This document shows, piece by piece, positions 53,173 through 64,000 of a stretch of DNA of 64,000 nucleotides. The position numbers were made by a program, and so were the translations under genes. This stretch comes from Tanytarsus gracilentus (taxonomy: Eukaryota > Arthropoda > Insecta > Diptera > Chironomidae), in contig JAXRKN010000039.1 of NCBI GenBank assembly GCA_038502055.1, forward strand, positions 248,001 to 312,000. The letters are read 5' to 3'. Within the stretch, counting starts at the first letter, position 1. Every line of letters starts with the position of its first letter. A model generated the notes under the pieces. It saw only the letters and a program-made list of their open reading frames with translations, was not told where the DNA came from and ran no database searches.

Positions 53173-56100
53173 ATGGAAAAAGCGAAAGCTTACATTAAGC
53201 AGAAAGAACTTCAGACATCGAACAACAGCAAGACGAATCCCAATAATGCAGCGACGGCGAAAGGAGGAAGTGACGATAAATGCTTCGTGTGTGGTACGAG
53301 TGGAGCATCAGATGCGTATCAATTAAGAACGAAACCAAATTGTGAGAAGCCATCAGAGCCGTTTTTTCAATTTCTGGAAACACATGAGCCGCCAGTTGGC
53401 TGTAAACTCCAACCAAATCAATGTTCAGTTAAAGCTTGTATTTTATGCTATAAAAATCTCACTTATCAATGGGAAACTTATGAGCGTGAGGGCAAGCCGC
53501 ATATGCAGCGAATATACTGGATGAAAAGAAATGATGGGAAAAACTTTACGGGTGCCGATATGTCTACGCAGGGAGAGTATGCAGCACAAGTGCTGGGACT
53601 TGCATCAGATCAAGTTCCAGCCGGTCCCAATCGTCCACAATCTTCCAATGACTTTTATGGTAATTTTTCAATGGATTCGCAGCAGCAGCAACAGCATAAG
53701 AAAAGCGAATCGAATAATGGCCTAGCCAAGAATAATAATAACAGTGGTGATAAGCTAAAGCCTGACAGTCGTCCAAGTAGTCGCAATGAAAAGACGACTA
53801 CGCCTCGGCCTCATTCGAGAGACAGTCAGCAACCGACACCTAAACCCAATGATTTGAGCGCATTTACGAGTAGTGGAATTAAGCAACCTTCCTCTTTCGC
53901 ACAGCACAAGTTTAAATTAGCCAACTTTTCTAACTCTTACTCATCATCCTCACCCTCGCTAACGACGTCAGCAATTCAACTTGGCAGCAATGTCGCACCG
54001 ACAGCCGCAAATTTTGGTCAATCGCAGACAGCAGCAGCAAAATTCTCAATGGTTGATGACGATTGTAGTGCATTAGACTTAAGAAATTCGTCGATTGGAA
54101 GTAGCAGTGTGCATTTAAGCTCAATTCAAGGAATAGGAAGCAATAGCAATTCGTCGACTGGGAGTGGTGGTTGCGGAAGCATTGGCGCTGGCACTGACAT
54201 TCTCGATCTCTCCATGCCTGATAAAAACTCGGTGACGGAAGTGTGCTATGTGTGTGGAGATGAGCAAAGACGTGGCAGCTTAATGGAATTGAGCACGTGT
54301 GTGCCGAAGGATACAAAAGACTTGGAAAAGCCGTTCTTCCCTATTTTTGATGAGAGCCATGCACGTCCAGCGAGATCACGTCCAAAAGATCCAAAAGGAA
54401 TGGTTCAAGCTTGTAAAGCGTGCTACAATCATCTAATGAACCAATGGACTAATTTTAATGTGAGTTTAATTCTATTTTAAGTGTATGTTAAATTTAATAA
54501 AATTGTCTTTTCTTTTAGGCACGAGGCACACCAGATATCGAACGTCGATATTCTCTACGAAAGAGACAAACAACACAAGATCGAACGACTTTTGTTTGCT
54601 ATGTCTGTGCTGCCGATTGCCCTTCAAGTCAATTAAGGCTCGTTTATTGTTGCGCTAATGCAGAGCGGGAGCCTTATTATCCGTTCATCAAAACCAAACC
54701 AGCACCTCCAAATGCCAGTCCAATAAGTCCACAGGGAATGGTGCAAATATGTGTAGCGTGCAATCAAAAGAATGCGCATTTAGCTGAAGGTGGACCAACA
54801 CCGGTCGATGTAGATCGATCGTCACAATATTCCAATAACTCAGCATCCCTTCCATCCGCTCCACCGTCTCATCTCGAGCAAGTGCCTATGCAAATATCTA
54901 ATACGTCTTCATCAAAACCATCGCCAATGTCACTTCCATCGCACTTGCATCCAACATTAGCTTCAAATTCTCTCAATCCTAATGAGAACACTTCATCGTC
55001 TGCTGCAGCTCCAAATAAATCGTCCATGGTTCACGATCAAAGCAGCGCCATGAGTGTTAGATATAAAGTGAGTTAATCTATTTTTAAAAAAAAACCATAC
55101 TAACAATTTTATTAAAGCCTTACGATTCCTCGAATGCTTCCAAAGAACAACAGTACGCTGCACAACAGCAACAACAATCGCTCCAACAAAAATCATCAGC
55201 CTACCGACGTGATCCTAGCAATTCTCCACATGGTGCTACTGAAAATGGACACGGATTTCCGTAAGTTCGCTAAACTCATTACTTTCAAATTTTTTTAACT
55301 TTTCATACACACTTCTAGCTGCTACATTTGTAAGCAAATCTTTAGTTCTCATCACTTACAATGGTTGTCAACGAGTTCTGAGCACATGAACTCTCATGCT
55401 ATGCATTTTCCATGCTTAAAGACGACTGAAAATGGACCGACTAGAGTTTTGGCATGCACACGTTGCTATGCATCTCTCGCTCATCAGTGGGAAACCATGG
55501 AAGCGGAAAGAATTCCTTTAGAGCACAGAAGGTGAGCTCTAAATTATTTAAAATCATGTACAAAATTTAAACATAATTTTTTTAGATATAATATTCCTTC
55601 GCCTTTATCAAACTCAATGTCACCGAGTCCTAGAAACATGCAAATGGGCATTACGACACCTCCTTTAACACCTTCCACTACTTCTATTTACTGCTTAGTT
55701 TGTGGACTTCATTCAGATTTAACGCTGGCACGACTGTTGTATGCAAATAAAGAGGTAAACACTTAATAATCAATTATTTTCAGTGATTTTAAGTTTTTTG
55801 AATTTATTATAGGGTTCACGTCCATATTTTCCCTTCTTACTGAAACACAAACCTCATCAAAATGCTGAGCAACTAAGAACAGATGGTTCTGCGTTAGTTT
55901 GCACTTTTTGCTACCACTCACTCCTCAATCAATGGCGTAAATATGAAGCGCAAGGTTCAATTCCTCCATCGGATCGCGAATACAATTGTCACGATTACTT
56001 TTGTCACCTTTGCGCTATTAAAACTTACCGAAAGAGAGTTCGTGCTCTGCCGATAAGGGAATTTCCTTTTGTTGCAAATCGTAAATCAGATGGATTGCTG

Positions 56101-58889
56101 TTGGAAAATGGAGATTATGCAGTCGTTTGTTTGGACTGCTATGAATACTTAAAGTGAGTTATTGAGGTTAAGAACTTAAGAAGGGCAAAAATTTAGTTTT
56201 ATATTTTTAAACACAGACAACAAGCTGCTCAATACGATCGTCTGGGTGTTCCATTAGAGAAGCGTGAGTACAATTGGGTGCCGCAACCTCCTCCGCCTGA
56301 AGATAGTCCCGATGTTTCTGTCGCACGTCTTCCAAGCGGTCAAAAGTGTATTGATAAGTTGAGAGATGTAAGTCCGGACGCAATAAAATATTTTGATGAA
56401 CAAAGTCTAATTTTCATAAACGTTTCGTAGCCTATCGCTAATCGTCCTATGCAGAATAAGAAAAACAACAACAACAATAGCAGTAGCAACAACTCGCCAA
56501 AACAAATTAACGACAAACGTGGACTACCCACACCCCATCCAGGTCATCCTAGTGATATGCGTAAGTAGTAGATTTTAATGGTAGAAATAGATACTAATTT
56601 CGTATATATCTAACATATATATGTAGATGCTAAGTACGGACAAAAGCGTCCCGAGAGCAGTTCAGTTCCTTCCTCACAACACATTCATAATCAATCCTCT
56701 TCAGCTATGGGTAGCGGTAGTGGTAGCCAAGCAACTCTAATGCCAGCTCACATGAGTTCAGCACAAAGTATGCAATCGCAAATGCAACATGCGGCTAATG
56801 CAGCAGCTCACCAGCAACAGCAGCAGCAGCAGCAGCAAAAATCACAGAGTAGTTTACAATCAAGTTCAAACAATCGCAACACTGCTGACCAAACATCTTT
56901 TTCGGCAGTTTTAAGAAATTTAGCTAAGCAGCAGACGGATATCAAAGACGATGATATGGGACAGTCAACGCAGGGTCAGCAACAACAGCAACAGCAAGGT
57001 GATGGAAAGTCCAGCAATGCAAGAATAAATGAGAAAGAGATTGACATGAGTCGACAGGGAAATTCGTCACGTAGTCTTCCATACGATGCCCGCGGTCACA
57101 CAACCATAAGGCACATGTCATCGCCTGAGCCTCCTGAGAAGAAGGTAAATAAATTATGAAAGCAATTTTATTCAAAGTACTGAGGTAAATAATTTTATGC
57201 AGATACCACGACTAAGTGGAAATAATCCAAATCCTCCGACACCGGCAAGTCTCCAATCTGAACTCTTGGCTCGTAGTGGCTTTCAGCCATATCGACCAGA
57301 CGAAAGACTTCATCATCCCGCAGGGCAGTTTCAAATGGAAAGCTTTTCACCTTTTGGACCGATTCCTGGTATGCCGCCCTCAAGTGAGTACATAAATGTC
57401 ACGTAAGCACACCTGAATGTACGTAATGATTCTATTTTTAGGTGGCCTATTCAATCCAACCTTATCATATCACGAAGCTATATACATGTTGCGTACAAAT
57501 CCTCATGCTGCGCTATATTCTCAACTAGCGTCACCATATCCCCCACACTTGTATGGTCTTATGCCAGGCTCTCCGGCAAATTTGCCTGCAATTCACGAGC
57601 GAATGAAATTAGAGGAAGAGCATAGAGCACGTATAGTAAGAGAGGAGGAAAAGGCTCGCGAAAGAGAGCGAGAAGAAAGAGAACGTGAAATGCGTGAGCG
57701 TGAGCAACGTGAAAAAGAATTGAGAGAACGTGAACAACGTGAGAAGGAACAAAGAGAAAGGGAAAAGCGTGAACGTGAACGTGAAATGCGTGAAAGAGAA
57801 ATGAGAGACAAAGAGATGCGAGAGAAGGAAATGAGGGAAAAGGAGATGAGGGAACGTGAAATGAGGGAAAAGGAGATGCGAGAAAGAGAAAAGATGATGC
57901 AGCAACATCATTTTATGCAAACACAACGAAATCCCTACAACCTGCTTGGCCTTTTTTCACCAATGGTAGGATTGAGACCACCATCATCACTTCATCCTGC
58001 CTACAGTCAAATGCATCCTTCGCTGTTAGGACTGCCACCACTTCCAACGACTCTTGCAAGCTCACTTCCATTACCTCCACATCACTCACAATCACCTCAA
58101 AGTGTGTCACAAAATGTTCCAACCAGTTCGCCTGGTCTGATGCCACTTGGCTATTCATCATCGACTCATGGAATACCAAATAGCCTCTCACTTTTCCCGC
58201 CACCCGCTCATCTTTATTCACCTCTTGCGCCTCCTTCAGCATCTCCCTCAAGTCTCAGTAACAGCTCATATTCTCATCAAATGCTCCCGAATCCAGTAAG
58301 TTCACCTCAACCCATTGCAAGACCACCATCAAACACCTCAAGTGCTCAGCAGAGCTTAAATCTTTCAAAAACACCCATCTCAATGACACCACCACCGCAA
58401 CAATATTCAAGAAGAGAGGATAGTAAACCTCCGACTTCAATTAGCAATGCAATTAGTGAACAGAAGACGAAACCAGCTGACCTGAGCAATGGAAGCAATG
58501 TAAATAGCTTAAAAAATTCCGTAAAATGTGAAGAGAATATTAAGGATGAGAAACCATCGAGTGAAAACCTTAAGCCGGCTGTTCTTATGGAAAAACCAAT
58601 TATCGATCCCAAACAAGAGCTCGACGATAAAAAGAATGAAAAAATAATAGTTGAGTCACCGAATTCTCCAAAAAACATTTCCGAAATGGATATAAAGAAA
58701 GAAGATATTTCCAATAGTAAAGTAGCCGAATCTGAAAATAATTCTACCGTAATGCCGATGGAAGTTGACAAAGTTGAGGATAGAAAGGAGGATAAGCTCA
58801 ATGACGATGCCACAATCACTGATAAAGATGTTGAAGGCACAAATAATAACAATAACGAGACTAATAAGACGTCCAGTAAGAAATCGTAA
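53173..58889 (+). CDS. GSE1-like protein with six Cys4 modules
   Basis: Eleven coding exons: 53173-54459, 54519-55067, 55118-55260, 55319-55531, 55586-55754, 55813-56153, 56217-56367, 56431-56560, 56627-57144, 57203-57383 and 57442-58889. They give 1,709 residues. In-frame stops precede the ATG in the 5' UTR part of exon 1, which starts at acceptor 53110. The N-terminal 900 residues hold six modules with CxxC, a spacer, then CxxC, often followed by Y-x2-L-x2-QW. The cysteine pairs are 37/40-89/92, 358/361-414/417, 456/459-507/510, 661/664-706/709, 767/770-817/820 and 851/854-893/896. Next come Gln/Ser/Asn-rich stretches, then FSAVLRNLAKQ (about 1085) and FQPYRPDERL (about 1194). A helix of about 100 Arg/Glu/Met residues follows (1282-1380), then Pro/Ser-rich sequence and an acidic tail. 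The order of these motifs resembles vertebrate GSE1, a CoREST/HDAC-associated protein. That match is from memory, and the Cys4 modules are not something I can assign to a named family. Likely nuclear, a chromatin or transcription cofactor. Confidence 0.85.
57640..57897 (+). repeat. In-frame RE/KE/ME-coding tandem repeat
   Basis: Inside the last exon of the GSE1-like gene, a degenerate short tandem repeat encodes units such as MREKEMRERE and EREQREKE. It should form a long charged single alpha helix. The repeat is imperfect at DNA level, with aga/cgt and gag/gaa codon mixing, which argues for selection on the protein. Confidence 0.85.
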
Positions 58890-59400
58890 AAAGAAACTTT
58901 AATTAATGTGTGCACACTCCCAAAAAAAAGAAATAAGAAAAATTGGAACGTTTTACGTATGTATTTGTACGTAAATGTGAAATATGCGGTACCAGGATTA
59001 AGATGTGTAAAAACTCAACGAATACGTGTTTCCTGGATAAACGAATTTTTAAGTTCAATTTTCTGTCGAAAGAATTAAAAGAATTATCTAAAACTAAGCT
59101 AAATTGAAGAAAATTATTTTTTCAAAAAAAATCTACTTAAAAAGTGTTAATTGTAATAGAACATGCTTGTATTTCCAAATCAAAAATGGGGTGGTTTGTA
59201 ATTTTAAAAGTATGAGCTACTTAATTTACAAATGAAAGTTCCCTTTTTGAAAATCACATGTTCTTTATAACTGTTTAATGGAATCACCCAAAACACACAC
59301 ACACACATTTTCTACAATAAGTTATCAATAATTTTTCCTTTGAGACATAATGCTGTAAATAAATAAAAATTAATTTTTATAAATAATTCATCGAATGTTT
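58890..59400 (+). other. 3' UTR of GSE1-like gene
   Basis: AT-rich sequence with a short CA run near 59290-59307 and AATAAA at 59358, followed by a plausible cleavage region before 59400. Confidence 0.6.
59358..59363 (+). promoter_or_regulatory. Poly(A) signal of GSE1-like gene
   Basis: AATAAA within overlapping copies (aataaataaa), 469 bases after the stop codon. Confidence 0.6.
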
Positions 59401-59877
59401 TTTCTTCAATCCGATTTAATCCTCTTACAGTCGCACACAAACTGTTGCATTTAACGAGAGACTCCCACGCATCGTTTCATTTATGTTAAATTCGATCAGC
59501 ATAGAAGAAAGTAAATTTAATCTTGAATGCTATGCGTGAAGAATTATTTAAAGCCTCTCTACCACATTGTTATGCGAGGAGATGAAATGCAAGCAGATTG
59601 GTAAAATATGACATTAAATTAATGCTCGAGAGGTAAATCAAAAATCTTTTTTTTTCATACAAAGAAGTTGAGACATAAAAATGTGAGTAAGAGGTTACAG
59701 TTGAAACTGTTTGAGTAACTCCCTTGAATGTAAATTAAAACTGTGTAAACAATCTTTTGGCTCCTCCAAAATATTTATATAAAACTATATTCAACATCAA
59801 TTTTGTGTCTGTTTAATGAAACATTTTTATATAGAAAAAAATAATTTCTAAAAATATTTCTTGTAAATTTACCTGTT

Positions 59878-60782
59878 TCAGACTCCACTGTAGACTTCAC
59901 AGATGAAAAAGAGCACAAATAAAATCAGCACGAGATAAAAACTGCAATAAAAATGTACACTGAAAAATTAAACAAATAAAATTCCATTTATTTATTTTGA
60001 AAAGAATCTTTATTGTATAGTTATCAAAATCCTGAATTTATATCAAAAAATTTTATTATTCAGAATTGCCATGTTGGTATATTTTATAAAATTGTGTGTT
60101 ATTGTTGCTTGTGTATAATCAGGATTGAACTTAATTTGTAGAAATTTGTTGGTTTAAAAAATCAAATTTTAAAGAAACCATTTTTCGGTGGATGTATAAT
60201 GGTAAATGTTTTTGAGATTATTTTCATGAGATAAAATTAGTGAGAGAGTTGCCTAAAATTTCTAAATTTTTGGATTATCAAAATTTCACATTTTTTTAAT
60301 TATAGAGCAAAGTTGTTTTTGGCATTTCTTCGAAGACAAATGTTTTTGATTTTGCGGAAAATTCAGAACCTTCGTTTTTTATTAAATTTAGGTGTGACTA
60401 ACCGCTTTTAAAATTTATAATGATTTTTCTCTTAAAAAATTGATGATCAGATTCTTATCTAACTTTTTATTTCTAATTTTCTTTCGATATCATTATTAGG
60501 GTTATTCATGAAGTGATTAAATGGAAGTTTGAAGGATACATTGAGATTTTTTTCAATTATTTTCTTTACAAACTACATTTTTGTATTTTTTAAAAATTTA
60601 ATATGAAGCTTTTTCTATTAGTCATGCAAATTAAGATTTAAATGAGTGCAATAAAAATTTTCCTTGTGATAAATTTGGAAAAAAATTCAATTATTTTTCA
60701 CTCAAAATTACCACAGAGGAAAAAGAACGAAAAAGAGAAGCAAGAATATATTTTTTCTGTATAGATAAATTCGCTTATGCAT
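59878..60782 (-). CDS. Tentative small hydrophobic peptide (44 aa)
   Basis: On the minus strand an ATG at 60782 opens MHKRIYLYRKNIFLLLFF and runs to a modest donor (ctctgtg|gtaatt, exon end 60712). A good acceptor (tttttattgcag) lies at 59942. The next exon (59941-59873) fits the phase and encodes FYLVLILFVLFFICEVYSGV, then TGA, then a strong donor (aacag|gtaaat). The joined product would be 44 residues: a short basic start followed by two back-to-back hydrophobic segments. A TATA-like box (ctatataac, about 60826-60836) sits about 45-55 bases before the ATG. I recognise no family, although the short length and hydrophobic tail recall sarcolamban-type micropeptides in general style only. The pairing of exons is inference. 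Confidence 0.2.
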
Positions 60783-60825
60783 TACACAATTTTTTTTAAT
60801 GTTGAAAAGAAAATCTAACACGGTA

Positions 60826-60836
60826 CCGTTATATAG
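60826..60836 (-). promoter_or_regulatory. TATA-like box before the tentative small peptide
   Basis: Reads ctatataacgg on the minus strand, leaving room for a start site about 30 bases downstream and a 5' UTR of about 20 bases. Support is only positional. Confidence 0.25.
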
Positions 60837-60903
60837 TCGATGAAAAAAAAGCTGCTCGCGACTAGTTGTGCAAAAATCCAATTTTAATTCTCCATAATCC
60901 ACT

Positions 60904-62330
60904 TTTGAGAGTGTGCATATAACGGTAAAATTCTCATTAGATTTCCTCTTCGTTGGTCTTTTTCCGGTTGGTAAAATTATACATTTTAAAAAAGAGTTTC
61001 AAATCCAAATTTTACTTTATTAACTACTCAATATCATCTGCATGTCACTTATTGGTCTAGAAAATTATTAATTTTTTATGGCTTGTTCGTGTTTAAATTT
61101 CGATTGTTAGACACTTGAATATTGAATTATGCTTTTTATGATTTTTAAAAATATAAAAATTTATTATTGTTTGTTTTTTGAACGGAACGAAATTATTATT
61201 ACGATTATTTCACCTGAACATTTGATATTCGTCTTTCGATTCTTTGAATGTTTGAAAAATGAGATTTATTTGTGTAAATGTACGTTGAAAGTATATTTAA
61301 TGATTTGACAGCCAAGGTGTGGTAAGATTTAAAAGATCTTTCTAAAATCAACCTCTTGACCGCATAAATAAAAATTGATTTTCAAAAAAATATTCTTCTT
61401 CTTACAAGCTAGCACTTTTTTGCATTCGACAAAAATACGTGAGATTTTGCATTTTGAGATTTTCTTTGAAAATGAACGGAATGATGCAATTTTGTTTGCT
61501 TTATAATATCGCGATGATAATTTAATTTGATTTGGAATCTTTAGCCTTAAAAGTAATCTACAATGATCTACGAAATTCATTTGTCTTGTAATTTTTAGCG
61601 AAAAGAAAAATAAAGAGAAAAGTTTTAGGCCAATTTGAAGAATAAGATGTGCGATGACATGTGGTTGATATTTTTTAAACATCTATCACATGACCACTCA
61701 CGTCGAGCACATTAAACATCGCTCGAGTTTGTTTTATATAAAAATTCCTATCGACTACAATTTATTTTCTCACAATTTATTATCAATTTTTTTACTTCTT
61801 CGATATATCTAAGTGCTAATGCATGTAAAATATCAAGCGGATGCCTAGAATTAATTTGCACACCATTTTTTCAAAATCCTAAATTGACATCATATTATGT
61901 CCATCGCATATCCTTCCTATATAGCATTATAATTATTTCAAATATTTTACACATTTGTTATCTAGCGAAAAAAAAGATATTTAATTTTCTTCATAAGTTT
62001 CAGCTGCGAAGTTTTCGCGCTTTTAAAAAAACTATTTTTGATATTTTTTGTTTTAAAATTCAATTCATGAACGATTTTTAATATCTAAATGTGTGTATGT
62101 GATTGTTGGTCATTACACGTGGTGCTAATAAATAATTTTTTTGCGTCCCCTGTTTCTACCCAAAATAATCGAGTGATTTTTTCATCATTACACAAAAATT
62201 GAAAGCAATTTTTTTCTTTCTCTCTAAATTGTATATTTGAAAATATGTCACAGACCCTAATCTTAACAAGATGGGTCTGCAAACGGCGTTGCCATTTCCA
62301 ATAGCTCCGCATAGATTAGTACCCTACTCC
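60904..62330. other. AT-rich DNA, nothing recognised
   Basis: One open frame of 117 codons on the minus strand (61329-61682) is Lys/Phe/Ile-rich, lacks motifs and is of a length expected about once by chance in a window of this size and composition. Confidence 0.55.
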
Positions 62331-62334
62331 ATTG

Positions 62335-62935
62335 CAATGGGCATTAGTGGCACACTTCATCATGATAGACATTTATCAAAATACGTCAATTTCAATCGAT
62401 TCCCTATGCAATGACGAGTTCAACGACATACATGAAGCCATAGTTCTGAAAAATGGACATTAGTGGCACTCCTGGCCGACTAAGATGGACATTCCTCAAA
62501 AATCGTCAATGTCAATCGATTCCTGATGCAATGACGAGTTCAACGACATACATGAAGCCATAGTTCTGAAAAATGGACATTAGTGGCACTCCTGGCCGAC
62601 TATGATGAACATTCCTCAAAAATCGTCAATGTCAATCGATTTCTGATGCAATGACGAGTTCAACGACATACATGAAGCCATAGTTCTGAAAAAATGGATA
62701 TTAGTGGCACTCCTGGCCGACCATGATGGACATTCCTCAAAAATCGTCAATGTCAATCGATTCCTGATGCAATGACGAGTTCAACGACATACATGAAGCC
62801 ATAGTTCTGAAAAAATGGATATTAGTGGCACTCCTGGCCGACCATGATGGACATTCCTCTAAAATCGTCAATGTCAATCGATTCCTGATGCAATTACGAG
62901 TTCAACGATACCCATGAAGCCATATAAGAGAAAAT
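62335..62935. repeat. Tandem array, five copies of a ~120 bp unit
   Basis: The marker tagtggcac recurs at 62345, 62461, 62581, 62702 and 62823, giving spacings of 116, 120, 121 and 121 bases. Each unit includes tcaatcgatt and gacgagttcaacgacata. The three middle copies are nearly identical, while the first is more diverged and the last is degraded at its end, as in arrays homogenised by unequal exchange. Confidence 0.95.
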
Positions 62936-63345
62936 TTGTATGAAAAAGGACATTTCTGCACTCAGGGACGGTCCTTGGAGGGTCGTACCTCAAAACTAAA
63001 TACTTCTTGCACAACTAGAGCCAAAACCCGATCTTTAGCCACAAACCCGAGTCAAATCCGACCAGCCGTTCTTGAGATATGGCGTTCACTAAGATCGTAA
63101 GAAAGTGAGAAAGTGAGAAAGTGAGAAAGTGAGAAAGTAAGAAAGTAAGATGACTTAAATGGCTCTAACTCCTCGTAGGAGCAACCGATTTCAAATCTGT
63201 TTTCGCCAGTTTGTAGGGTTTGGCTAGGCCTATCATTTGAGTACATGTTTTGATATTGCACAATGTAATGTCTTGGCACTAGGGGTCGAAAACAGGTTTT
63301 GGAGAAATCCAAAATTAATATATAGCGGAGCTATAATATAATTAC
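62936..63345. repeat. Repeat-derived flank of the tandem array
   Basis: Less AT-rich than its surroundings. It contains a tandem run of the octamer gaaagtga (about 63097-63150) and ends in a small near-palindrome, atatagcggagctata. The character suggests a dispersed repeat of which the 120 bp array is the core. No coding frame was recognised. Confidence 0.55.
63097..63150. repeat. Octamer minisatellite gaaagtga
   Basis: Six or so tandem copies of gaaagtga, with the last two changed to gaaagtaa. Confidence 0.85.
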
Positions 63346-64000
63346 TTATCCATTGTTTAAAAATCATTCATGAACTCTTTTTCAATTATGTGTTTCAATA
63401 AAATCTAAATTTCAACTTCTCCACCTTCATTTTTTCTTCATCTTCTTTTCTTTCAAATCCATATGATGCGTATAGAATAAAAAATATAATTAATATTATT
63501 AAAAAATGATATATATTTAAATTTATTCTGAAATAATTTCAGGTGTCATTGCCGCTTCAGGCGAAATCTTGTCAATTACTTTGTCCTATTATCGTCAGCG
63601 CCCATCAAGTTCGGTGGTTTAATTGGTATTGAAGGAGAGAACAAAAGAAACATAAAAGAGTGTTAATGAAAAGCAAAGCGAAATTGATCCACGCGAATGT
63701 CTGTCGTTATTTATTGCGGTAATTTTGTGAATGTGTTTTAAAGAGGAGCGTTTAAATTTTTTATTTTTAAAATAGTTTTTTAAATTTCTACTTTTTGATA
63801 TATTTCCAGTTGAAATCTTAAATTTTTCTTCCAATTAAATCGATCGTTAGGAAATCAGCGTGAAATCGGATTTATAATGGAGCGAGAAATTAAAATCTAA
63901 TCATCGATCTCATTAAACTCTCACACTACATACAGCTGTTAATGCGATTTGTGATCAAAATTACCGCAAGGGACTTCATGTGGATCATAATATGAGAGTG
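63346..64000. other. AT-rich DNA at right edge
   Basis: No recognised gene. An acceptor-like ataatttcag at 63541 precedes a moderately long open frame on the plus strand (to about 63615), but I saw no donor or family similarity to support an exon. Confidence 0.5.

Noticed and set aside
61329..61682. 117-codon minus-strand frame rich in Lys, Phe and Ile
   Set aside because: Composition reflects AT-rich DNA, with no recognisable domain or splice context.

Overview
The window looks like nuclear DNA of an insect, most likely a dipteran. It is AT-rich, and it holds an intron-containing dnr1/MYLIP-type gene, a DUSP11/PIR1-type RNA phosphatase and TMX1. Short introns of about 50-70 bp occur beside introns of several kb, splice sites are GT-AG, and hAT-type and small inverted-repeat elements are present. 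The species cannot be told from the sequence. No bacterial, organellar or viral gene was seen.

Layout. Positions 1-37,100 are a gene-poor stretch. I recognise no conserved coding region there, only a ~1.2 kb fold-back element (5,046-6,309), a 779 bp hAT-family element with an 8 bp target duplication (16,102-16,880), simple repeats and a few splice-bounded candidate exons. Positions 37,100-44,400 hold a divergent pair: a DUSP11/PIR1-like RNA 5'-phosphatase (minus strand, six coding exons) and a TMX1-like ER thioredoxin membrane protein (plus strand, three exons). Their start codons are 352 bp apart. Positions 46,428-50,691 hold a dnr1/MYLIP FERM-RING ubiquitin ligase (five exons), with a 99 bp hairpin element in intron 1. 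Positions 53,110-58,889 hold a 1,709-residue nuclear-type protein with 11 coding exons. It has six repeated Cys4 modules at the N-terminus and a C-terminal half that resembles GSE1. Positions 59,400-64,000 hold a possible small membrane-peptide gene, a 5-copy ~120 bp tandem array and degraded repeat DNA.

Functional reading. The four solid genes are not an obvious pathway. DUSP11/PIR1 trims 5' triphosphates from RNA, dnr1 restrains the IMD caspase pathway, TMX1 is an ER oxidoreductase, and the GSE1-like protein is probably a chromatin co-repressor component. Only DUSP11 and TMX1 show a physical link that could mean shared regulation.

Limits. All exon models were read by eye from splice signals, reading phase and family similarity recalled from memory. 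No search was run. Most short open frames in the AT-rich stretches have lengths expected by chance and are not reported as genes.
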